Assembly: GCA_944325885.1 (NCBI GenBank)
Contig: CALVBT010000010.1
Coordinates: 20,213-84,212 of the forward strand
Direction: 5' to 3'
Length of the DNA stretch: 64,000 nt
Source: Candidatus Gastranaerophilales bacterium
GTDB lineage: Bacteria > Cyanobacteriota > Vampirovibrionia > Gastranaerophilales > Gastranaerophilaceae
In this document: positions 34,669-42,446 of the stretch, one piece after another
How the letters are laid out: each line of letters begins with the position of its first letter
How positions within the stretch are numbered: position 1 is the stretch's first letter
Translations under genes and position numbers: made by a program
The notes under the pieces: model-generated
Database searches by the model: none
What the model saw: only the letters and a program-made list of their open reading frames with translations
What the model was told of the DNA's origin: nothing

Positions 34669-36259
34669 ATTGCTGTTGTTTTTGTTTCGGGTCGGATCTG
34701 CTAATCATAAACACAGCTACCTCGCCGGGCTGAAGATTTACTGAAATTTTACCCTTGACAATTGACGGTGTAGAAGTAAACTCCAGAGGAACAATAACAT
34801 CGTCATTGCCTATACTTTTTGCTGTCAAAAGAGCGTTGTTGTTATAAACAAGGTCCTTATTCAAAATCACCATAATAGAAGAATATCTGTAGGTAATCAT
34901 ATAAGCAAAAACGTCTTTGTTATTTGTTTTCAAAAATGTGATTGTGCCTTTATCAAGAATTTCTGATGCCATGCTCTTGAACTTGTTGGCTGTAGAAAAA
35001 TCTTCCAAAAGCTTACTGTTCATAGAACCGGGTTTTCTTGAAAAGTTAAAGATATCAAATTTGCCCTTATGTACGTAATAATACTCGTCATCAGTATAGG
35101 ATTTGTCAGCTTTCTGGTTTTCGTACTGATACTGGTAGGAATCACCTGTCTGGAATCCGTCTACAAAATACGAATTCACCGGCAATGTGGCCTGAAGCCA
35201 GATAATCATATCCGCAAAAGGCATTCCGCCCGTAATTATCGGCGAAACCTGATCATGAGTAGCAAAGCTGCCTATTACCGCTTTTGGAGCATTTTTTTGT
35301 GCAAACTGTTTTTTTACATCGCTTATCAGTTTTAATTGTTTTTCCAAATCGCTCTGGTTTTTCCAGTCTTTAAAATTAAAGAAACTGCCGTACCAGCCGT
35401 CGAAACCTGCCTCTAACAATTTGTTGTACGGGGTAAACGGTGCATTTTTTGCAACAGGGTCATTCCAGCTTTCAGAAGCTTCTGCAAGGAACATAAACTG
35501 AGGGTCTTTGGATTTTGCATAAGAGATTAATTTCTGCCAGAATTCTGCCGGTTTTGATGTAGCGACATCTGCTCTTATACCGTCAACACCCAGTCTTTGC
35601 ACCATATCAACATAATTTTTGTACTGTAAATACAACTCATCATTCAAAGACCCGTCAGGATTTGTTACCTTAAAAAGTCTTACATCCGTCCAATCTGACG
35701 GAACAATGCTCTGCCCGTCATCGCCTTTTAAAAAGAGGTTCGGATTTGCGAGAAACAGGTCATAAGAGCCGCAGCTTGGCAAATCGACTATTACTCTGAT
35801 ATCTCTTTTGTGGCATTCAAGTATAAAGTTTCTTGCCTCTTGTTCGACAGAGAGTTTGTTAGACGGGTCGTCCAGCTGAGGGTTCAGCTTTGTAAAATCA
35901 GATATTGCATACAAAGAACCTGCCGTTCCCATTGCTTTGACTTTTCCGACAGGCGTAATCGGCAAAAGGTGGATTGTATTGATACCCTGAGCTTTTATTT
36001 CGTCCAGTCTTTTTACTGCATTGACAAAATTGCCTGTCACTTCGTCTTTTTCAGGCTCTACTATATCATTTCCGTTTTTATCAACAGCATTAAACGTTCT
36101 GATATTTACGGCGAGGATTATTGCCTGATTTCTTGAAAAAAGAGTTTTTAAATCATTAATCCACACGCCATGGTTCATCGCTGCAAATACAGGAGAACAG
36201 CTAAGGCAAGAACCTGCAATAACAGCCGTAGAAAGCAGTTTTATTATAGATTTTTTCAT
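34643..36259 (-). CDS. Secreted GH13 alpha-amylase-like protein
   Basis: The 538-residue protein has a Sec signal (MKKS, hydrophobic core, cleavage near VFA at 26). The barrel motifs follow: 'IRVIVDLPSCGSYD' for region I, with the usual His lost; 'LGVDGIRADVATS' for region II, with the candidate nucleophile Asp; 'FLAEASESWND' for region III, with Glu; and 'FATHDQVSP' for region IV. A C-terminal beta domain ends the protein. It probably acts on alpha-glucans in the periplasm or outside, but region I is atypical. The ATG at 36259 has GGAG 9 nt upstream. Confidence 0.78.
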   Translation of the reverse strand: MKKSIIKLLSTAVIAGSCLSCSPVFAAMNHGVWINDLKTLFSRNQAIILAVNIRTFNAVDKNGNDIVEPEKDEVTGNFVNAVKRLDEIKAQGINTIHLLPITPVGKVKAMGTAGSLYAISDFTKLNPQLDDPSNKLSVEQEARNFILECHKRDIRVIVDLPSCGSYDLFLANPNLFLKGDDGQSIVPSDWTDVRLFKVTNPDGSLNDELYLQYKNYVDMVQRLGVDGIRADVATSKPAEFWQKLISYAKSKDPQFMFLAEASESWNDPVAKNAPFTPYNKLLEAGFDGWYGSFFNFKDWKNQSDLEKQLKLISDVKKQFAQKNAPKAVIGSFATHDQVSPIITGGMPFADMIIWLQATLPVNSYFVDGFQTGDSYQYQYENQKADKSYTDDEYYYVHKGKFDIFNFSRKPGSMNSKLLEDFSTANKFKSMASEILDKGTITFLKTNNKDVFAYMITYRYSSIMVILNKDLVYNNNALLTAKSIGNDDVIVPLEFTSTPSIVKGKISVNLQPGEVAVFMISRSDPKQKQQQSNMIPKYR

Positions 36260-36334
36260 AAAAATAAACTCCATCCCTTTAATACATTTAATAACAAAAT
36301 TATACAAAACTGTGCTATCAATTGCAACTTGCGA

Positions 36335-36363
36335 TTGCAACCTGATAAAAATTGAGTTATACT
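36335..36363 (+). promoter_or_regulatory. Putative sigma70 promoter of hpf
   Basis: TTGCAA (36335-36340), a 17-nt spacer and TATACT (36358-36363), followed by a leader with GGAGG before the start. Confidence 0.6.
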
Positions 36364-36395
36364 TAGAAACGTATCATTATTATTGGAGGCTATAC

Positions 36396-36761
36396 ATGCG
36401 CATCTACGTAAACGGTAAAAACATTGAAATTACTGACGCAATTAAAGCTTATGCAAAGGAAAAGTTAGGCAAAGTAGCTAACCACTACGACCAAATCGAA
36501 GGAATTGATGTTATGCTTACGGTTATCAAAAATCCGAGCGTAGCAGAAAATCATACAGCAGAAGTTACCTGCAAACTGACAACCGGCGCAGTACACGTAA
36601 CAGAAACAGCAGAATCTATGTATGCCAGCATTGACCTCGTCGCTGACAAACTCGACAGACAGGTTAAAAAATTCAAAGACAAAAACCTCGGCAAATCAAA
36701 ACTCGATTCTATCAGAACAGGTGCTGTTCCGGAAGAAATCGAAGAAGCTTCTGCAGAATAA
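36396..36761 (+). CDS. hpf: Ribosome hibernation promoting factor, short form
   Basis: HPF/YfiA-type proteins bind the 30S subunit and silence ribosomes in slow growth. The 121-residue protein shows 'MRIYVNGKNIEITDAIKAYAKEKL' and 'DLVADKLDRQVKKFKDK', the two diagnostic helices. It is the short type without the dimerising C-terminal domain of long HPF. GGAGG is 8-9 nt before the ATG. The longer reading from 36312 would run through the promoter. Confidence 0.93.
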   Translation: MRIYVNGKNIEITDAIKAYAKEKLGKVANHYDQIEGIDVMLTVIKNPSVAENHTAEVTCKLTTGAVHVTETAESMYASIDLVADKLDRQVKKFKDKNLGKSKLDSIRTGAVPEEIEEASAE

Positions 36762-36777
36762 AATTTTTCAATCATAA

Positions 36778-36811
36778 AAAAAAGACCCCAATGTACTTGG
36801 GGTCTTTTTTG
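36778..36811 (+). terminator. Strong intrinsic terminator after hpf
   Basis: The stem AAAAAAGACCCCAA / TTGGGGTCTTTTTT (36778-36791 with 36797-36810). Confidence 0.92.
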
Positions 36812-36817
36812 ATTTTC

Positions 36818-36987
36818 ATATAGTCAACTGACCCCGACTACTTGTAGAGCCTGTGCAATTGGCAAGTCCGTTTTGTTAAACAAGTCCGGCACAGGCAACA
36901 AGTGCATGGGGTCACTTCCGCAAAATGCTAGACTTGGCGTCACTCGCACTCCCTGTATACTTCTACAAGCAAAGCCGCCTCAGACAG
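36818..36987 (+). repeat. MITE-like intergenic repeat, copy C
   Basis: This is a full copy placed between the hpf terminator and the stop codon of the minus-strand flavoprotein gene, with the same ends as copy A. As in copy A, its right end abuts a minus-strand stop codon. Confidence 0.85.
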
Positions 36988-36989
36988 AT

Positions 36990-37619
36990 TCAGACAATCT
37001 TTTCAAAAAATGACTTGTCTTTTTTACAAATCGGACAAACATAAGTATCCGGCTCTTTTGTGATATCGCCTTCATAAATATATCCGCAAATTTTGCACCG
37101 ATAAGCCACTTTATCCGCAGCAGGTGTTTCTTCCTGATATGTCGGTGCGGCTTTTGGGCTTTTGCCTTTTTTAACCTGATGATAATAAGAATACGTCATC
37201 GGGACATCATCTTTGAGCAGCTTTGCTTCTGTCATTTTTCCCTCAAAGACAGTGTGAGTTTCTGTTTCAAACTGGTTTACAAGCTCGCATATTATATATC
37301 CGACAGAATCCTCAATAACCTCAAGACCGTCCACGTTTATGGTTTTTATGTTTTCAAATTTGTCTATATCTTTGCTGGACTGGAATCCGAACACAGGTAT
37401 TATATTATCGTTAACGTGTTCGCCCAGAATGGACACAGCAAACTTTTTGGATTTTTTTATACAGGAATTTGTATAGTTGTCATGGTTTATGCTTACGCAC
37501 ATTGTGTCATAAGTAATTTGCATTGCACAGTTGGCTACACAGCCGACAGGCCTTTGCCCGTCTACGGTCGTCACGACATACACACCGTATGACAGATTGT
37601 TCAAAACTTTGTTATCCAT
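36990..37619 (-). CDS. Flavin reductase-rubredoxin fusion (high-molecular-weight rubredoxin)
   Basis: The 209-residue protein has an N-terminal FMN-binding flavin reductase domain ('LSYGVYVVTTVDGQRPVGCVANCAMQIT', about 8-35; 'VSINHDNYTN') and a C-terminal rubredoxin with two CX2C pairs ('YRCKICGYIYEGD' and 'YVCPICKKDKSFF', about 172-206). Such fusions pass electrons from NAD(P)H to flavodiiron proteins that reduce oxygen or nitric oxide in anaerobes. No flavodiiron gene is adjacent. Single gene. Confidence 0.93.
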   Translation of the reverse strand: MDNKVLNNLSYGVYVVTTVDGQRPVGCVANCAMQITYDTMCVSINHDNYTNSCIKKSKKFAVSILGEHVNDNIIPVFGFQSSKDIDKFENIKTINVDGLEVIEDSVGYIICELVNQFETETHTVFEGKMTEAKLLKDDVPMTYSYYHQVKKGKSPKAAPTYQEETPAADKVAYRCKICGYIYEGDITKEPDTYVCPICKKDKSFFEKIV

Positions 37620-37654
37620 ATTTAACCCCTTTATAAACCTAAAATAATTATAGC

Positions 37655-38542
37655 TTATTTTTTGTCATACATGAAAGCACAAACCTGAGATTTCAGCCAA
37701 TCGAATTTTTTAAGTTTTTCTTCATCATAATTCCAGCTTGCGTCGATTAATTCATCCATGAGGTTTGGTTCTTGTTTTCTTAACATTTTAAATACTTTTA
37801 CATCGGGCAGAATGGTTTTTGGATCCAGTGAATTTACAATAAGTTCTGTCATTTCTTCTGCAATCAGTTCACAGGGACTTTGTGCGCCGTAGTTGCTTGT
37901 TTCTTTTTGTATCATTACTATAGTTTTTTGATTTGTAAATTCTCTTTGCATTCTATTCATTATTTCTGTACCGTCTTTATATTTTTTCAGCAGGTGTGCA
38001 TAATGCGCACTATGCACAAACTCATGAATGAACGGAGCAAGAAAATGATTTGTTGAAAAATGATTTTGTTCTCTTACGGGAATCATACACTCCTGTATAG
38101 ACCACCAGTCAGGAAAAGAATTCATAATCACACTGCGCAAAGGGAAATCTTTTTTAAATTTACTATACAACGAGTCATCTCGCTTGTGTGTCATACATAT
38201 TCCCAGTGCATTTTGATAATATGTTCCGTTAAAATCTCTCAAGAAAAAACCTGTCGGCTTTGCCCAGCCGAGTTTTTGAAAAATGTTTGCCGTAAGCGCA
38301 CAAAAAGAAGCAACTATAGGATTGTTGCCAAAATCCGTATTTATGTGGAATTTGTCCTGTATTTGTCGAGCAACTTTATCGGGATTAAGATTTTCAGCAC
38401 CTTTGTATACCGCATTAAAGCCAAGACAGGAATTTAATAAACGTTTGGATTCCACTGTATTTTTTTTAGCGAGTTCTTTTAAGGTGGATGCAGGTATCAA
38501 GCCCTTAAATGATACGGTTCTTGAGGTATTTTGTACTTTCAT
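37655..38542 (-). CDS. Tagged HExxH metallopeptidase-like protein, copy 1
   Basis: The 295-residue protein carries an early tag ('VSFKG' at 10-14). The zincin motif HEFVH lies at 173-177, and 40 residues later comes 'NYGAQSPCELIAEE' (217-230), giving Glu ligand candidates. The layout HExxH-n-YG--SP-E--AE is like anthrax-lethal-factor-type metallopeptidases. It is paralogous to the gene at 51071: both share 'FNAVYKGA', 'ANIFQKL' and 'DPKTILP'-like blocks. No signal peptide. Substrate unknown. Metallopeptidase activity is inferred from motifs only. Confidence 0.68.
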   Translation of the reverse strand: MKVQNTSRTVSFKGLIPASTLKELAKKNTVESKRLLNSCLGFNAVYKGAENLNPDKVARQIQDKFHINTDFGNNPIVASFCALTANIFQKLGWAKPTGFFLRDFNGTYYQNALGICMTHKRDDSLYSKFKKDFPLRSVIMNSFPDWWSIQECMIPVREQNHFSTNHFLAPFIHEFVHSAHYAHLLKKYKDGTEIMNRMQREFTNQKTIVMIQKETSNYGAQSPCELIAEEMTELIVNSLDPKTILPDVKVFKMLRKQEPNLMDELIDASWNYDEEKLKKFDWLKSQVCAFMYDKK

Positions 38543-38584
38543 AAAATCAGCCTCTGTTTTGTTTAAATAAATTGTTGTTTAAAT

Positions 38585-39127
38585 TTAATCAAAATCATCA
38601 ACACCGTCATCGGCACTGTCATAATCATCAAAATCGAATTCAGTATCACCGTTGTTTTCTTCATAATCATTTATATGATTTGTGTGATTGGTATCTCTGT
38701 CAATATTGCTGTAAGGATTTTCAATTTCATTATCCGGCTCATTCTTATTTAGTTTTGTTTCTTCCGCTTTATTATGTTTTCCAAAAACATTATCAGCCTC
38801 TGTTTTGATTTCGCCTATTGTTCTGATACTGTTTTTTACAGCATCGGTTGTGTTTTTTAACGATTTATCAACAGTATTTGCAAATGTTTCTATCGCTGTA
38901 GGTGCAACCAGTATAGTTCCGCCTATAGCTTTTAGTTTATTATATTTGGATTTTTTATTCTCTTTATCCTTATTATTTTCATTTTTTTCTGCAGATTTTT
39001 CAAAAGAATCAGCATCCTCTTTTCCAAAATCCTGAGGATTGTCAACGTATTCATCATTTTCCTTTTGTTTAAAATTGGGAAAATAATTAACTCGAAAATT
39101 TTTAAAAGAAATCGTGTTTATTTTCAT
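38585..39127 (-). CDS. Tagged protein with acidic tail, unknown
   Basis: The 180-residue protein starts 'MKINTISFKNF' with the tag at 7-10. A charged stretch, one mildly hydrophobic helix ('GGTILVAPTAIETFA', about 69-83), an amphipathic helix and a strongly acidic Asp/Glu/Asn tail follow. The middle region resembles the divergent gene at 39331 ('GTILxA', 'K-TAD-AKNSM-QI'), so they appear to be diverged paralogues. Function unknown. Confidence 0.68.
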   Translation of the reverse strand: MKINTISFKNFRVNYFPNFKQKENDEYVDNPQDFGKEDADSFEKSAEKNENNKDKENKKSKYNKLKAIGGTILVAPTAIETFANTVDKSLKNTTDAVKNSIRTIGEIKTEADNVFGKHNKAEETKLNKNEPDNEIENPYSNIDRDTNHTNHINDYEENNGDTEFDFDDYDSADDGVDDFD

Positions 39128-39330
39128 CTCTCACCTCACATTATTTTGAAGGAACATCCAAGAATACATTTTTTTGTTAATTTTGCACTATATATTTACA
39201 AATATTTACAGGATACAAATATAAATTATCATAATTTTATTAATTTTTATTAAAAATTTTATAACAAAATAACAAAAAATTTTATTCACGATTATTATAT
39301 GAACAATGGTACAACAGAGAGAGCAAGTAT
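39128..39330. other. Divergent AT-rich intergenic region
   Basis: About 200 bp of very AT-rich sequence separates two divergent tagged genes and holds runs of A and T. It probably contains back-to-back promoters, but no box pair is distinct enough to place. Confidence 0.4.
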
Positions 39331-39912
39331 ATGAAAATTTTGAATGCATTCTATATTAAACCCCAAAATTACAGTTTCAAAAGAACAGTTGACTATGGAG
39401 CAAAAGACAAAAACTTGGTTTATGTACCTATTCTTTTTGAAGAAAATGATACATTTCAGACTTCAACAAACCAAGAAACTCAAAACACCTCTACTGACAA
39501 TACCAACCCGAACAAGCCCAAAAAAATCGGAACCGGGACTATATTAACGGCCGGCGGAGGCATAGTTGCAGCTGTTGAGGTTGTGCCGGAAACAATAAAC
39601 AATATGATTAACAAAACAGCAGACGTGGCCAAAAACTCCATGAAACAAATAGACTCTGTTAAAGAAACATACAAAGAAACTTTCCAAAAATCTTCTCAAA
39701 AATCAGAACAAGCAGAACAACCCGTTTCTCATCATCAGGAAGACGATGACAACGATCCTTATCAAGCACTGGGTCACAAAACAGAAGAAACAAACACTGC
39801 TGACAATCACCCTGATATTGATACGGATTCTTATATTGATGAAGACAATGATACAACAGAAGATAATTCCCACGAAGATAACTATGATTATGATTACGAA
39901 TCATATGACTAA
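39331..39912 (+). CDS. Tagged protein with acidic tail, unknown; paralogue of divergent gene
   Basis: The 193-residue protein starts MKILNAF with 'YSFKR' at 14-18. A Thr/Asn-rich linker leads to a Gly/Ala-rich hydrophobic segment ('GTILTAGGGIVAAVEVV', about 71-87), then an amphipathic helix and a very acidic His/Asp/Glu tail. The central part matches the 38585 gene. It leads the dense plus-strand run of tagged genes; the next gene starts 15 nt later. Function unknown. Confidence 0.68.
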   Translation: MKILNAFYIKPQNYSFKRTVDYGAKDKNLVYVPILFEENDTFQTSTNQETQNTSTDNTNPNKPKKIGTGTILTAGGGIVAAVEVVPETINNMINKTADVAKNSMKQIDSVKETYKETFQKSSQKSEQAEQPVSHHQEDDDNDPYQALGHKTEETNTADNHPDIDTDSYIDEDNDTTEDNSHEDNYDYDYESYD

Positions 39913-39927
39913 CAAGAGAGTCTGATT

Positions 39928-40287
39928 ATGAAAATTTTATTTTTTAAAAACAACTATTCTTTGAATTATAACAAAGAAGATTTTGATTTTTATCAACAAA
40001 AAATCTCCGACAGAATAGCTCCGGCTGACAGCGTAGAAATAGTACAAAATGTAATGAAAGAGCTGGAGCCAAATACGTCTGCATCAGAAGAAAATAAAAT
40101 GTTTTTTAAAATAGGTAAAATTTTTGAAAATGCAGGGTCGTTTCAAAATGCAAAAAGTTTTTATGAAAAAATTAAACAAAATATCCCTCTGGACAAAACA
40201 AAAAAACATCAGGATATAGATTTTGACATTGAAAGAGTAAAAGAAAAAACATTTGAACAATATAATCAAAACGGATGGGAGGCATAA
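39928..40287 (+). CDS. Small TPR-like protein, unknown
   Basis: The 119-residue protein starts MKILFFKNNYS, a weak version of the tag. Residues about 55-90 ('MFFKIGKIFENAGSFQNAKSFYEKIKQN') form a TPR-like helix pair, consistent with the larger TPR protein that follows 2 nt downstream. It may be a helper or a split N-terminal part of that protein. AGAG lies before the ATG. Confidence 0.62.
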   Translation: MKILFFKNNYSLNYNKEDFDFYQQKISDRIAPADSVEIVQNVMKELEPNTSASEENKMFFKIGKIFENAGSFQNAKSFYEKIKQNIPLDKTKKHQDIDFDIERVKEKTFEQYNQNGWEA

Positions 40288-40289
40288 AA

Positions 40290-42446
40290 ATGAGGATTTC
40301 TGCAGCAGGTCTAATGCAAAACTCAACAGGTGTATCCTTTAAACAGAACAAAAATATCGAAAACCTCTCCGGTCTTGATGTGGTAAAAAAATATGAGCAA
40401 TTAAGACAAAAAAACGAAAAAGAACAAGAAAAAGAAAATGAAAATTTGAATAATATTTTATATAATTCAGTTTTTTTTATGGCTCAAAAAGGACTTTATA
40501 AAGATGCAAAAATTCTATACGAGGCTTTTTTGGACAACACAAACCTGACAGATGACCCCGATTTAAACAATACTATCGGCAATATTAACAAAAAAACCGG
40601 AGATATAGAACAGGCTCAAAGGGATTATACAGAGGCTATACGGCATTTGTCCGATGCAGATAATGCAACAAAACTGGATATTATAAAAAACTATTTTGAA
40701 ACAAATATACTTTTAGATAACGGTGAAATAAATCAAGAAATATTCAAAGATATATCTAATCCCTATGTAAATGAAATTTATCTGTATTTGTCCTCGATTG
40801 TGGATGATATACAAAACAAACCTCTGCAATCAGCCAATGAAATAAAATCCGCCTATCAAATTATGAAAAACACAGGCTACATAGACGACGATGTTATTTT
40901 AAAAACAGCATTTGTTTTAGCACAAGAGGGTGAATACGAAAAGAGCAATGATATTTTAATAGAAAATCTGAACCGCCTAAAAACAGAAGGGCGTGTTTAT
41001 ACAAAAGAATTTATTGATTATTTGCTTCTTTTAGGGGTAAATGCATTTGATACAGCAGAAGAAAAAGACCTAAATAAATCCACAAACATATTTAAAAATG
41101 TAGCAGACATTTCTGAAAAAATCGGAATTACACAGCCCTGTGAAATTGCAAATTACTACATTGCAAAAAATCTTTTTATAGAAAACTCACAAGATTTTAA
41201 AGAACATGCAAAACAGCTTTTAAATACAACAAAAAACAAACAATACCTGATAAACCTAAATGAAATGCTCGGGGATTTTTCAGCTTCCTCAGACAAGGAC
41301 GAGGCTGCAGAGTATTATAAAACAGCAAAGTCGCTTATCGACGATAAAGAAACAAACAAAACAAGAATCTTTGAACTCTGCAAAAAAATAAAAAAAATAC
41401 ACCCGCAAGAATCCGCCCAAATAGACGAAGAAATTAAAAATCTTAATGCAGAAGAATTGTTCAACACACATTACCTGTCTAAGGCATTGAGGACGATATA
41501 TACAAAAAATAATTTTGAAAAGGTTGTCGAAATTTCTGAAAAAATCATAGATCAAAGCAGTGACAAAACACACAAAAATCTTGCAAAGTTGTATTCAAAC
41601 CTTGCAAAAATACAACTTGGAGAAGATATGGAGCAGTGCATAAATAAAGCTGACAGGGCAATGAATGCACTAAAAGAAGAACTAAAAAAATCGCCTGACA
41701 ATAAAGATTTGAAAAAAAGCATATATTATGCCCAAAGAAACGAAGCCGTGCTGCTGTTTAATGCAATGTCATACCAAAAAGCAGCAAACATCGTAAATGA
41801 ATCTGTTTCATATCTAAACGATAGCTATTATGAAAAAGAAAAAATTATAAAAGACAAAATAATAGCCACACTATTTAATTACAAAGCCAAAAACTATTCC
41901 GGCGCAGAAAAACATGCCATAAGTTATCTTGAGCTTTTGCTGGATAAAAAATTTGAAAGTACAAAACCGACAAAAATAACAGAAGATGTTAAAAAAATTC
42001 TTGTACAAAAAAATGACACTGAAAAAAGAAAAATTGCAGCTGCTTATGAAACACTCGGTCTGATTAATTTAAAATCGCACAATTTTGCAGATTCTCAGGA
42101 GTATTTTGGTCAGGCTGTCAGCATTAGAGAAGGGCTAAAAGACAAAGACGAACAACTGGCAAACTCCTATGCTGCACTGGCAAGGCTTGCCATTTTTAAC
42201 AGCACTTTATTCAAAACTAAAAGGCCAAATTCTTCCAAAGAAATGCACAATAAGTGTCTTGAAATTCTAAAAGCAAAATATCCAAATGACCAAATAACCA
42301 GAGATGAAGAAGAGTTCCATAAAAAATACTACGGCAGAACACTTGCATCTGCAGGAAAATATATAAGAAATGCAGTTGGCGGTGTAGATGAAAAACTCAT
42401 CGAAAAATTTAAATGTTACAACAAAGAGTTAAGTATATGCGAATAG
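40290..42446 (+). CDS. Tagged large TPR-repeat protein
   Basis: The 718-residue protein opens MRISAAG with 'VSFKQ' at 15-19. The body is almost wholly helical, with TPR-type pairs such as 'NTIGNINKKTGDIEQAQRDYTEAI' near 100 and, near 590, a Kinesin-light-chain-like repeat ('AAYETLGLINLKSHNFADSQEYFGQAV'). It is likely a protein-binding scaffold. GGGAGG precedes the ATG; the longer reading from 40275 would put that site inside the gene. The next gene overlaps by 10 nt. No signal peptide. Confidence 0.72.
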   Translation: MRISAAGLMQNSTGVSFKQNKNIENLSGLDVVKKYEQLRQKNEKEQEKENENLNNILYNSVFFMAQKGLYKDAKILYEAFLDNTNLTDDPDLNNTIGNINKKTGDIEQAQRDYTEAIRHLSDADNATKLDIIKNYFETNILLDNGEINQEIFKDISNPYVNEIYLYLSSIVDDIQNKPLQSANEIKSAYQIMKNTGYIDDDVILKTAFVLAQEGEYEKSNDILIENLNRLKTEGRVYTKEFIDYLLLLGVNAFDTAEEKDLNKSTNIFKNVADISEKIGITQPCEIANYYIAKNLFIENSQDFKEHAKQLLNTTKNKQYLINLNEMLGDFSASSDKDEAAEYYKTAKSLIDDKETNKTRIFELCKKIKKIHPQESAQIDEEIKNLNAEELFNTHYLSKALRTIYTKNNFEKVVEISEKIIDQSSDKTHKNLAKLYSNLAKIQLGEDMEQCINKADRAMNALKEELKKSPDNKDLKKSIYYAQRNEAVLLFNAMSYQKAANIVNESVSYLNDSYYEKEKIIKDKIIATLFNYKAKNYSGAEKHAISYLELLLDKKFESTKPTKITEDVKKILVQKNDTEKRKIAAAYETLGLINLKSHNFADSQEYFGQAVSIREGLKDKDEQLANSYAALARLAIFNSTLFKTKRPNSSKEMHNKCLEILKAKYPNDQITRDEEEFHKKYYGRTLASAGKYIRNAVGGVDEKLIEKFKCYNKELSICE

